A stretch of DNA of 64,000 nt, from positions 682,001 to 746,000 of the forward strand of contig NZ_CP132911.1 of the NCBI RefSeq assembly GCF_036320485.1. Reading direction: 5' to 3'. The DNA is from Dyella sp. A6 (GTDB lineage: Bacteria; Pseudomonadota; Gammaproteobacteria; Xanthomonadales; Rhodanobacteraceae). A model generated the notes under the pieces. The model was given only the letters and a program-made list of their open reading frames with translations. It did not search any database and was not told where the DNA came from. Both the position numbers and the translations under genes were made by a program. This document shows, one piece after another, positions 28,423 to 37,004 of this stretch. Each line of letters starts with the position of its first letter. The stretch's first letter is position 1.

Positions 28423-30144
28423 TCAGTCCTTGGTTACCCGGTCGATCTCGGTAAGGCTGGTGACGCCGTCCTTCACCTTTTTCAGCGCCGAGGCGCGCAG
28501 ATCGTTGATGCCGGCCTGGCTGGCCACTTCGGCGATCTGCAATGCGTTGCCGCCCTGTAGCACGATCTTCTGGATCTCTTCCGCCATCGGCATCACCTGG
28601 TAAATACCGACGCGGCCCTTGTAGCCCTCGTTGCACTCATCGCAGCCGACGGCCTCGTAGACGGTCAGGCCGGCATCGATCTCTTCCTGGGTGAAGCCGG
28701 CGTCGAGCAGCGCCTGTGGCGGCAGGTCGATCGGGCGCTTGCAGCTGTGCAGGCGCCGCGCCAGTCGCTGGGCGATGATCAGGGTGACCGAGGACGTGAT
28801 GTTGTAGGGCGCGATGCCCATGTTCATCAGGCGGGCAATGGTCTGCGGCGCATCGTTGGTGTGCAGTGTGGACAGCACCATGTGGCCGGTCTGGGCGGCC
28901 TTGATCGCGATTTCGGCGGTTTCCAGGTCACGGATTTCGCCGACCATGATCACGTCCGGATCCTGGCGCAGGAAAGATTTCAGCGCGGCGGCGAAGGTCA
29001 TGCCGCGCTTGGTGTTCTGCTGAACCTGGTTGATGCCTTCGACACGGATTTCGACCGGGTCTTCGACGGTGGAGATGTTGCGTTCGTCCGTGTTGAGGAT
29101 GTTCAGCGCCGTGTACAGCGACACGGTCTTGCCGGAACCGGTCGGGCCGGTGACCAGCACCATGCCGTATGGCTTGGCAATGGCATCCAGGTAAAGCTGC
29201 TTCTGGTCTTCCTCGTAACCCAGCTTGTCGATGCCGAGTTTGGCCGAGGCGCTGTCCAGAATACGCAGCACGATCTTCTCGCCGAACAGGGTCGGCAGCG
29301 TGCTGACGCGGAAGTCCATGGAGCGGTTCTTGCCCAGGTTCAGCTTGATGCGGCCGTCTTGCGGAACGCGGCGTTCGGCGATATCCAGGCCGGCCATCAC
29401 CTTCAGGCGCGACGAAATGCGGTTGGCCAGCTTCATCGGCGGACTGGCGACCGCGCGCAGCATGCCGTCCATGCGCAGGCGCACCCGGTACTGTGTCTCG
29501 AACGGTTCGAAGTGGATGTCGGAGGCGCCGCGCCGGATGGCGTCCACCAGGATCTTGTTGACGAATTTGACGACCGGTGCGTCATCGCCCGCGTTGGCGT
29601 CGACACCGGTGGATTCGACCTCGTCGTCGCCCGATTCGAGCGCCAGCTCGTCCAGTTCGCTGCCGCCCAGGTCGGGCATTGTGTTGCTGAGCGCGCTGAT
29701 GGCACTGTCGATCGCACGATTGAGCTGGCTGCGCTCGACCAGGATGGGTTCCACCATGCAGTTGGAGTGGAACTTGATCTCGTCCAGCGCATGCAGCTGC
29801 ATCGGGTCGGCGATGCCTACGAACAGTCGCTTGCCGCGCTTGAGCAAAGGCAGCACACGGTGCTTGCTCAGCAGCGCTTCGCTGATCAGGTTGATCGGCA
29901 TGCCGGCAGTCTGGATGGACGAGACATCCATCATCGGCATGCCGAATTCGACCGAAGCCAGCTGAGTCAGACGCGAACCGTCGACCAGGTTGTGATCGAG
30001 CAGCCAGGTGGTCAGGGTGACTTTGCGCTGGGACGCATCCGCCATCGCCTGGCGCACGTCGTCCTCGGGCATCAGTCCCTCGGTGACCAGGCGCCGAGCG
30101 ATGCTGGACAGGCCTAACAGCGTGGGTTGTACTTGCGACGACAT
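28423..30144 (-). CDS. pilB: Type IV pilus assembly ATPase PilB
   Basis: PilB is the hexameric ATPase that powers pilus polymerisation. The 573-residue protein has the N-terminal T2SSE_N domain (about 1-150), Walker A GPTGSGKT, an Asp-box region VEDPVEIRVEGINQVQ, Walker B IMVGEIRDLETAEIA, the His box TGHMVLSTLHTND, and a C-terminal zinc-binding cysteine cluster (C in HSCKRP and CDECNEGYKGR). Length is normal. The 272-base gap to the divergent GT2 gene must hold its promoter. Confidence 0.96.
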   Translation of the reverse strand: MSSQVQPTLLGLSSIARRLVTEGLMPEDDVRQAMADASQRKVTLTTWLLDHNLVDGSRLTQLASVEFGMPMMDVSSIQTAGMPINLISEALLSKHRVLPLLKRGKRLFVGIADPMQLHALDEIKFHSNCMVEPILVERSQLNRAIDSAISALSNTMPDLGGSELDELALESGDDEVESTGVDANAGDDAPVVKFVNKILVDAIRRGASDIHFEPFETQYRVRLRMDGMLRAVASPPMKLANRISSRLKVMAGLDIAERRVPQDGRIKLNLGKNRSMDFRVSTLPTLFGEKIVLRILDSASAKLGIDKLGYEEDQKQLYLDAIAKPYGMVLVTGPTGSGKTVSLYTALNILNTDERNISTVEDPVEIRVEGINQVQQNTKRGMTFAAALKSFLRQDPDVIMVGEIRDLETAEIAIKAAQTGHMVLSTLHTNDAPQTIARLMNMGIAPYNITSSVTLIIAQRLARRLHSCKRPIDLPPQALLDAGFTQEEIDAGLTVYEAVGCDECNEGYKGRVGIYQVMPMAEEIQKIVLQGGNALQIAEVASQAGINDLRASALKKVKDGVTSLTEIDRVTKD

Positions 30145-30416
30145 GATGAAAGTGGTCCAGCCCCCTGAATTACAGGGAAATCTACCGCAGATTGCCGTAT
30201 TGGGCCACGACTTTCGGGGGGGAAGTCTGCGATCGGCAGCTCATTCCACGCGCCCCAGAACGCGTAACGACGGCTGTAGCGCGGCGGAGCAGGTAATGGC
30301 GGCCGGTTCAGACGAGTCTGAATCATGCGCGGACAGGCTTCACATCTTTTGGCATCCCCCGTCAAATTCGTTCCGGTGCGCGCGCTATGATGCCGAGGTA
30401 ACCGGGGGAGTACTAC

Positions 30417-31271
30417 TTGAATCGTCTAAGCATCATCCTGCCTGCCAAGAACGAAGCCCAGGCGCTGCTCAACCTGCTGCCACGCCTGCGTGAAGCACAG
30501 CCTGACGCCGAAATCATCGTGGTGGACGACGGTTCCACCGATACCACGCGCGAAGTGTGTGCCCATGCCGGCGTGACCTGCCTGAGCTCGCCCTATTCGA
30601 TGGGCAACGGTGCCGCGATCAAGCGCGGTGCCCGCGCTGCCAGCGGCGATCTTCTGGTGTTCATGGACGGCGATGGGCAGCATGATCCGGCGGACATCGC
30701 CCGCCTGCTGGAGGCGCTTGCGCAGGGCTATGACATGGCGATCGGCGCGCGTGACTGGAGCAGCCAGGCCGGTGTGGGGCGCGGAGTGGCCAACACCCTG
30801 TACAACTGGCTGGCGACCCGCATGACCGGACACCAGGTCGCCGACCTCACCTCCGGCTTCCGCGCCGTGCGCGCGGAGAAATTCCGCGAGTTCCTCTACC
30901 TGCTGCCCAACGGTTTCAGCTACCCCACCACAAGCACCATGGCGTTCTTCCGCAGCGCCTATCCTGTGGTCTATGTCCCGATCAAGGCGGCGCAGCGGGT
31001 CGGCAAGAGCCACATCAAGCCCCTGCGCGATGGCGTGCGCTTCCTGCTGATCATCTTCAAGATCGCCACGCTGTATTCGCCGTTGAAGCTGTTCGTGCCG
31101 ACCAGCGTGGCTTTCTTTCTTGCGGGTTGTGCAAACTACGCCGCGACTTTCTTGTCGCAGGGGCGGCTCACCAACGGCAGTACAATGCTGTGGAGTGCCG
31201 CTGTAGTCGTATTCCTGATCGGGCTGGTGTCCGAACAGATAACGGCGCTGATGTACCGGCGCAATGACTGA
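30417..31271 (+). CDS. GT2 glycosyltransferase, polyprenyl-phosphate-sugar synthase-like
   Basis: A 284-residue family 2 glycosyltransferase resembling dolichyl-phosphate mannose synthase and GtrB. It has the nucleotide-sugar motif IIVVDDGSTD, the metal-binding DGDGQHDP (near residue 85), and two C-terminal membrane helices (about 222-245 and 252-272) that anchor it to the inner membrane. Such enzymes make undecaprenyl-phosphate sugars, the donors used by GT-C transferases, three of which lie 6-13 kb away. The start is TTG 30417 with a strong GGGGGAG site 6-7 bases upstream; an ATG upstream runs straight into a stop. A TATGAT box at 30386-30391 could be its -10. Confidence 0.85.
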   Translation: MNRLSIILPAKNEAQALLNLLPRLREAQPDAEIIVVDDGSTDTTREVCAHAGVTCLSSPYSMGNGAAIKRGARAASGDLLVFMDGDGQHDPADIARLLEALAQGYDMAIGARDWSSQAGVGRGVANTLYNWLATRMTGHQVADLTSGFRAVRAEKFREFLYLLPNGFSYPTTSTMAFFRSAYPVVYVPIKAAQRVGKSHIKPLRDGVRFLLIIFKIATLYSPLKLFVPTSVAFFLAGCANYAATFLSQGRLTNGSTMLWSAAVVVFLIGLVSEQITALMYRRND

Positions 31272-32457
31272 GACGCGGCGCCCGCGCATCTTGCTGGTCA
31301 CCCGCAATTTGCCGCCGCTGGTTGGTGGTATGGAGCGGCTTAACTGGCATATGGCCGAAGAGCTTTCCCGTTACGCCGACGTACGGGTGATCGGCCCTGC
31401 GGGTTCGGCAGCGATGAGGCCTGCCGGTGTTAGGGTTTACGAAGTGACGCTCAGGCCGCTCTGGAAATTTCTGCTCCATGCGCAGTGGCGTGCGTTGTGC
31501 TTGGCATTGACGTGGAAGCCGGATGTAATCCTTGCAGGTAGCGGCCTGACTACTCCGATCGCATGGTGTGCGGCCCGTGCAAGCGGAGCGCGTACTGCGA
31601 CCTATGTACATGGCCTGGATCTGGCTGTGCGCCATCCGGTCTATCGTGGCCTGTGGTTGCCGGCGTTGCGGCATATTGATCGGGTGATCGCGAACAGTCG
31701 CTCCACGGCTGCGTTGGCACGTGCTGCCGGCGTGAGTGCCGAGCGCATTGGCATCGTGCATCCGGGCGTTGATCTTCCAGTAGAGCATGTTGCTGTTGGC
31801 GGATCCGTTGTTGCCGCGGTGCAGGAAGCGGAAGACAAGGAGCCTGCGGATTTCCGCGAGCGACATCAATTTGGCAGCCGCCCGCTTCTGCTTTCGGTGG
31901 GCAGGTTGTCGACGCGTAAAGGGTTGCGCGAATTCGTCGCTCAGGCTTTGCCCCATATTGTCGAGGCATATCCCGATGCACTTCTGGTGGTCGTGGGTGA
32001 CACACCCACGGATGCCCTGCATGCTCAGGCGCAGACGCCCGAGAGCGTTCGTGCGGCGGCCGAGCAGGGTGGGGTGGGTCAAAACCTGTGCTTCCTGGGC
32101 ACGATCACTGATTATCGCGAACTTGGCTCGGTCTATCGTGCCGCCAATGTGCACGTCTTTCCCGTAAGGGACATTCCCGGGGACCCGGAAGGGTTCGGGA
32201 TGGTCGCGGTGGAGGCCGCGGCCCATGGCCTGCCTACCGTGGCCTTTGCGACCGGTGGCGTTGTCGATGCCGTGGCTGAAGGTGAATCAGGCTGCCTGGT
32301 GGCGAGCGACGATTATGCGGGCTTTGCCGAGGCGGTACGACGGGTGCTGTCCGGGTGTGGATCGCTGTCCGGCTCAAGCAGGGTATTTGCCGAACAGTTC
32401 ATCTGGCCTCGGTTTGGCGAGCGGCTATGGCAGTTGCTGCTGCCGGTGCGAGACTGA
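31264..32457 (+). CDS. GT4-family glycosyltransferase
   Basis: A 397-residue GT-B fold glycosyltransferase of family 4, expected at the cytoplasmic face of the inner membrane. The N-terminal acceptor domain has the Gly-rich loop PPLVGGMERLNW (about 15-26), and the C-terminal domain has LSVGRLSTRKG and the EGFGMVAVEAAAHG donor motif (two Glu separated by seven residues). The gene overlaps the GT2 stop by 8 bases, so the two are coupled and probably act in one pathway. Donor and acceptor sugars are unknown. Confidence 0.85.
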   Translation: MTETRRPRILLVTRNLPPLVGGMERLNWHMAEELSRYADVRVIGPAGSAAMRPAGVRVYEVTLRPLWKFLLHAQWRALCLALTWKPDVILAGSGLTTPIAWCAARASGARTATYVHGLDLAVRHPVYRGLWLPALRHIDRVIANSRSTAALARAAGVSAERIGIVHPGVDLPVEHVAVGGSVVAAVQEAEDKEPADFRERHQFGSRPLLLSVGRLSTRKGLREFVAQALPHIVEAYPDALLVVVGDTPTDALHAQAQTPESVRAAAEQGGVGQNLCFLGTITDYRELGSVYRAANVHVFPVRDIPGDPEGFGMVAVEAAAHGLPTVAFATGGVVDAVAEGESGCLVASDDYAGFAEAVRRVLSGCGSLSGSSRVFAEQFIWPRFGERLWQLLLPVRD

Positions 32458-32616
32458 TGGATACTGCATGACACGGCTTTGCTCATGCCGTGCTCCTCGC
32501 CTGAACGTATATTTTAGTCGCTCAGCCATGCCGCCATCCACCAAATTGAGTGTCCGTCCAGATCGGTGCCGCATGTTGCATGCCCTGCTTGATCTGTGGG
32601 TTGGAGCAGGGAAGTC

Positions 32617-33639
32617 ATGAGTCAAGAGCCGGCTGTCTGGTTTCCGAGTATCCGGGCGGGTACCGGAGCAGATGTTTTCATCCAGCGTCTTTGTGAGGCG
32701 TTGGTCGCACGCGGCATCCGCGCCGAAATCACCTGGTTGCCACATCGGGTGGAATATCTGCCTTTGAGCGTCAAAGTGCCTCACCCGCCGGCATGGGCGA
32801 ATGTTGCGCATGTGAACAGCTGGCTTCCCCGGCGATTCTGGCCGCAAGAGTTGCCTGTGGCCGTCACTGTGCATCATCTGGTACACGACCCGGCATATGG
32901 GCCTTATCGCTCGCAGTTGCAGAAGGCTTATCATGATTTGTTTATCAGGCACAGGGAGTTGCAAGCCATACGTCGTGCAGATGCAGTTACCACCGTGTCG
33001 TACTATGTACGACAAACGGTTTCACTCTTCTCGGGGCGAGATGACATCACTGTCATCTACAATTGGGCCGATTTCGAAAAGTACCCCATCAGTCTGCATG
33101 ACGGTCGACGTGTGGAAGGGACGGTGAGGCTGCTCATGGCTGGTAGCAGGTCTAGGCGAAAAGGTTATGACTTGTTGCCAGAACTGGTGAAGGCGTTGGG
33201 AACGGGTTTCGAGATCAGGTACGCCGGTGGGCATGTGGACGACCCGGTGAAGATTGATGGGGTCATCGAACTTGGATGGTTGAGCGAGGATGCCCTCATT
33301 CACGAATACATGATGTGTGATGCCGTGGTATCCCTATCCCGTTACGAGGGGTTCGGCTATACCGCACTGGAAGCGATGGTCTGCGGCAAGCCTTTCTACG
33401 GCTTTGCGACGAGTGCGCTCCCCGAAGTCGTTGCGCCCGGTTGTGGCGTGCTGGTGCCGATTGACGATGTGAGCGCCCTTGCGACTGCTTTGCATGATTT
33501 TCGAGCTCGCCTCGACCAATCCGAAGGGATTTCTCCAAGCGCGAGCCGGAGTCGTGCATTGAGCCATTTCAGTCCCCGCAACGTCGATCGTTATATCGAC
33601 ATCTATCAGTCGTTGATTGCGTCGAAAGGTACCGATTAG
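32617..33639 (+). CDS. GT4-like glycosyltransferase
   Basis: A 340-residue GT-B glycosyltransferase. The N-terminal half is divergent (AGTGADVFIQRLCEAL in place of the usual Gly-rich loop); the C-terminal half has LLMAGSRSRRKGYDLLPEL and the EGFGYTALEAMVCGKP donor motif. ATG 32617 has a GGAGCAGGG site. It is separated from its neighbours by about 160 bases on each side, with lower GC than the pil genes, which suggests a cassette-like assembly of this cluster. Acceptor unknown. Confidence 0.82.
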   Translation: MSQEPAVWFPSIRAGTGADVFIQRLCEALVARGIRAEITWLPHRVEYLPLSVKVPHPPAWANVAHVNSWLPRRFWPQELPVAVTVHHLVHDPAYGPYRSQLQKAYHDLFIRHRELQAIRRADAVTTVSYYVRQTVSLFSGRDDITVIYNWADFEKYPISLHDGRRVEGTVRLLMAGSRSRRKGYDLLPELVKALGTGFEIRYAGGHVDDPVKIDGVIELGWLSEDALIHEYMMCDAVVSLSRYEGFGYTALEAMVCGKPFYGFATSALPEVVAPGCGVLVPIDDVSALATALHDFRARLDQSEGISPSASRSRALSHFSPRNVDRYIDIYQSLIASKGTD

Positions 33640-33799
33640 CAGGGGCACAATGACGGTATTGCGGTTCGATTGATTAGGATTATCATCCTGACTGGCAGCA
33701 TGCCGACATGGCTTCACATCGCGGGTCTTTAATGCCGAAGATCGACTTGACGTATATCGGAGTCATGTTTTTAGAGGTGGCAACGGGGATGGCAGGCAC

Positions 33800-34897
33800 G
33801 TGATCAGGATAGGGATTGATGTCAGCCGCATCCGTGGTGGCATGACGGGGGTGGGCAGGTACGCTGCCGGCATATTGTCCGAGCTTGATGCGGCGATGCC
33901 GGACGCGCAGTTTGTGCTGTATGCGTACCGCGACACATCGGTCGAACCTATATCCTCGCGATGGCAGGTCATCCGTGATAGGCATCCGTTCTGGAGTCGG
34001 CTTCCGGTCACGCAGTGGATGCATTTTCGACTTGCCGCATTAATCAAGCGGGAGCCAGTGGATGTGTTCTGGTCGCCCAATACATTGATTCCGAAAGGTG
34101 TGCGCGTGCCTTGCGTGCTTACCGTGTATGACTTCACGCATGTGCTCGTGCCGGAGACCTTGGCGCCAATGACCCGTTATGCACATAGCAGATGGGTTGA
34201 CGCCGATATCCGCGCTGCGGATGCCAACGTCGTCATTTCGCTCGGTACCGCGCAGCGCATGCTCGATCTGCTTGGCCGACGCCCCGATGCAGTTGCGTAT
34301 CCGGCGGTTTCAGCAGAGGCGATGATTTCCGATGAAGCTTTTTCAGCGCGGCTATTGTGGCACGCGGGTGTCCGCAAGCCTTATCTGCTGACAGTGGGTT
34401 CGCGTGCACCGCGCAAGAATCTGGCAGGTGCCGTTGTGGCGATGGAGCAGCTGCGTGCGACCGGACATTTTCTGGATTATCAGCTGGTCATGGCAGGCCC
34501 GGAAGCCTGGGATCGCGGTGGCAGGGCCATGGAGCGTGGGCGTGACTGGATAAGGCCTCTGGGCTTCGTCAACGATGAATTGCTGTCGGCGCTGTATGCC
34601 AATGCGGAGGCATTGGTGTTTCCGTCGATATACGAAGGCTTTGGCATGCCGGTGATCGAAGCACGCGCGCATGGTTGCCGCGTAGTCACAACCGACTCGC
34701 CTGAGCTTCGGGAAGCGGGCGGTGACGATGCCGTCTATACCGATACTACCCCGGAGGGTATTGCTGCGGGCATACGCACAGCGCTCTCGTTGCCGCGCCC
34801 TTCGCCTCGGCGCGTGGCACACAGTTGGGAGAACGCCGCCGAAGTAATGGCTTCAGTCTTCCGTAGACTGGTCGCGTCTAGCGCTTCCGCTGCTTAA
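33800..34897 (+). CDS. GT4-family glycosyltransferase
   Basis: A 365-residue GT-B family 4 enzyme (mannosyl- or rhamnosyltransferase-like). It has the N-terminal Gly loop RIRGGMTGVGRYAAG (about 10-24), LTVGSRAPRKNLAGAV, and the donor motif EGFGMPVIEARAHG. The start is GTG 33800 with a GGCAGG site; no ATG fits. Its last 45 bases overlap, tail to tail, the methyltransferase gene on the other strand, an unusually long convergent overlap. Confidence 0.84.
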   Translation: MIRIGIDVSRIRGGMTGVGRYAAGILSELDAAMPDAQFVLYAYRDTSVEPISSRWQVIRDRHPFWSRLPVTQWMHFRLAALIKREPVDVFWSPNTLIPKGVRVPCVLTVYDFTHVLVPETLAPMTRYAHSRWVDADIRAADANVVISLGTAQRMLDLLGRRPDAVAYPAVSAEAMISDEAFSARLLWHAGVRKPYLLTVGSRAPRKNLAGAVVAMEQLRATGHFLDYQLVMAGPEAWDRGGRAMERGRDWIRPLGFVNDELLSALYANAEALVFPSIYEGFGMPVIEARAHGCRVVTTDSPELREAGGDDAVYTDTTPEGIAAGIRTALSLPRPSPRRVAHSWENAAEVMASVFRRLVASSASAA

Positions 34898-35641
34898 AGC
34901 TAGGAGGTTTTGAGGGTGCGTAGATTCTGCTTTGAATATCGCAATCAGGTTGCTGGTGACGACGCCATGTCGATTGCCGTGGAAGGTGGCGTTGATTATC
35001 GCCGTGGCAATCTTCCGCGCCGTGGCAACCATGATGCGTGCGATCGCCCGTTGCAGGCCCAAGCCAAGGATGGGTAGTGCTGGCGGGTAGGTTGCTACCA
35101 GTTCTAAGTTTGCCTGTGGAGCTAACTGCCTCAGCGCTGTTGTTCCAAGCAGCGTTTTGTGGGTTATATCCCCGTACATTATTCGTCCCGAAAACGGGCT
35201 GTCACCACTCGGGATTCGGATAAGAATGCGTCCGTCGTTTGAAAGATGTCTCTCCCATGTCTGCATCATGGTGATGATGTCTTCAAGTGACAGATGTTCG
35301 ATTACGTCGAATGCAACAATCAGGTCAAACTCTCTTTCGCCGGCGACAGTGTCTAATCCGGTGGCAGATCCATAGGCCTCGATGCCTGAATCAATGGCCC
35401 GGTCGACAAGCGCTTGGTTAGCTTCTATCCCAACATAGTGCTGGGTGAATTCGCGTATCCACCCAGCAAACGTGCCGTTACCGAATCCGATTTCGAGCAC
35501 TTGAGTTTCATTGTTCAATAAAACGCCGGTGCGTCTGACTTCAGAAATAAATTTGATGCGCTCATCTTTTGAGTACGTGCCGAAGGCGGCAGAATCCCAG
35601 TCTTTCCAGTTGATGTAGTCGTTCTCAACATTACGTTGCAC
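34853..35641 (-). CDS. Class I SAM-dependent methyltransferase
   Basis: A 262-residue Rossmann-fold methyltransferase. Motif I is VLEIGFGNGTFAGW (about 48-61), the ribose-binding acid is in YVGIEANQ, and post-I/II segments are FDLIVAFDVIEHLS and GRILIRIPSGDSP. A hydrophobic stretch near 188-225 (ALPILGLGLQRAIARIM...) may associate with the membrane. In this context it probably methylates a sugar or the terminal residue of a glycan, but that is inference. The start is GTG 35641, overlapping the flippase stop by 11 bases. Its base composition is visibly more AT-rich than the housekeeping genes. Confidence 0.8.
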   Translation of the reverse strand: MQRNVENDYINWKDWDSAAFGTYSKDERIKFISEVRRTGVLLNNETQVLEIGFGNGTFAGWIREFTQHYVGIEANQALVDRAIDSGIEAYGSATGLDTVAGEREFDLIVAFDVIEHLSLEDIITMMQTWERHLSNDGRILIRIPSGDSPFSGRIMYGDITHKTLLGTTALRQLAPQANLELVATYPPALPILGLGLQRAIARIMVATARKIATAIINATFHGNRHGVVTSNLIAIFKAESTHPQNLLALSSGSARRDQSTED

Positions 35642-36884
35642 TGGAAGCGATCTCCCTTGCCAAGGTCATGATCATTAGGACTCCAATCAGGGCCATTGTC
35701 CACTCTGAAAAAGCCAATGCCAGCGGCATTCCGATGGTACCGAGTCGTGCGGTCAGAGCGACCGAGGCCATGAAGAGGGCTAGTAAGCCGGTAACCTCGA
35801 AGGCGACTCGCATCCATGGCTTACCAAGTGCCATCAGTACGCCGCCCGAAGCCATGCGCAGGGTCATGCCGGGAATGGCGAGCGTGAGCCAGTGAAGCAT
35901 ATGCTCGATACCTGCATAGCGGTGCCCGAACAGCCAGGCAACGGCCGGTGCACACACCCATAGCGTGCAGGACAGTAGGAGGCTGTAGGCCGTCGTGGCG
36001 GCGAATATCCAGCGCAGCAGGTGAGCGGTACGTCCCGGGCGTTCCTGGCCTTCCCGGAACAACCGGGGCAGGGCGGACAGCATCATCGCGATCACGGGCA
36101 GAGTGGTGGCACCGATCACGCGTTGTCCAGCGGCGTATACGCCGCTATCGGCCAGTGGCAGCAGCTCGGTGGCAAGCGTCTTGTCCAGTTCGGCAGGGCT
36201 GGTCGCGGTCATGTTGAGCGCGGCATAACCGGCTGCTTCGCGCCATTCGGCCATGCTGGGCCAGCGCCATTGGTCCGGCTTCGGCCAGGGTGACGGTATA
36301 GCGATCGTGGCTACGATGAGGGCAGTGACGGATGCCGCAAGGTAGCCGTAGCCGTATGACATCAACGGGTCCGCGGGGGCTAGCAACATGATGCCTGCGG
36401 CTGCTGTGAGGCGCAGTGCAAGCGGTAAAACAGTCAGTAACTGGGAACGCGCGACTTGGCCATGTGCAAGCAACTCGGATGTACGCAGTCCAAGCAACGG
36501 CTGTAGCAATGTCTCGGCGATGCCTAAGGCAAACAGCACCCTTAAAGGTACATTGGCTTCGCGTAATCCCATCTTACAGATCGCCAGAAACACGGCCAGC
36601 AACAGTGTGCCGCAGGCAAGTGTGGTTGGCAGGGCGCGCGATAGCATGTATTCACGGTGGTCTGGATCGCGCGACATGTGTCCCAGCAGGACCAGGTGCA
36701 AACCAAAAGTCGAAAGCGTTCCGAGGATCACCGCCAACGCCGAAAGGCCCGCGAATGCGCCGTAAGCGCGTGGCCCCAGCAGTCTTGTGACCAGCAACAG
36801 CGTGCCGGCCTGTACCAGAAGACGCAGGCCCAGCACGCTGCTGGCGCGAATCGTGCCGCGTGCGATGGGTCCCTTAAACGGCAT
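35631..36884 (-). CDS. Polysaccharide/lipid-linked glycan flippase (Wzx/MOP-like)
   Basis: A 417-residue polytopic inner-membrane protein with about 12 hydrophobic helices and the MOP-superfamily N-terminus (SSVLGLRLLVQAGTLLLVTRLLGPRAYGAFAGLSA). It would move a lipid-linked glycan from the cytoplasmic to the periplasmic side. It is followed, with an 11-base overlap, by the methyltransferase gene. No Wzy polymerase or WaaL/O-ligase was recognised nearby, so the final acceptor could be a protein or a lipid. Confidence 0.82.
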   Translation of the reverse strand: MPFKGPIARGTIRASSVLGLRLLVQAGTLLLVTRLLGPRAYGAFAGLSALAVILGTLSTFGLHLVLLGHMSRDPDHREYMLSRALPTTLACGTLLLAVFLAICKMGLREANVPLRVLFALGIAETLLQPLLGLRTSELLAHGQVARSQLLTVLPLALRLTAAAGIMLLAPADPLMSYGYGYLAASVTALIVATIAIPSPWPKPDQWRWPSMAEWREAAGYAALNMTATSPAELDKTLATELLPLADSGVYAAGQRVIGATTLPVIAMMLSALPRLFREGQERPGRTAHLLRWIFAATTAYSLLLSCTLWVCAPAVAWLFGHRYAGIEHMLHWLTLAIPGMTLRMASGGVLMALGKPWMRVAFEVTGLLALFMASVALTARLGTIGMPLALAFSEWTMALIGVLMIMTLAREIASSAT

Positions 36885-37004
36885 ACGGGTCCTGGCGGGT
36901 TGCTGAATTACTACCGTGCGGCAGACTCACGATGCGCACTAGTCGGAATGTAAAAGCCGTCATGTGATCCTGCCCTCGTGCTGCTCGTACAGAGCCCGTG
37001 CCGT

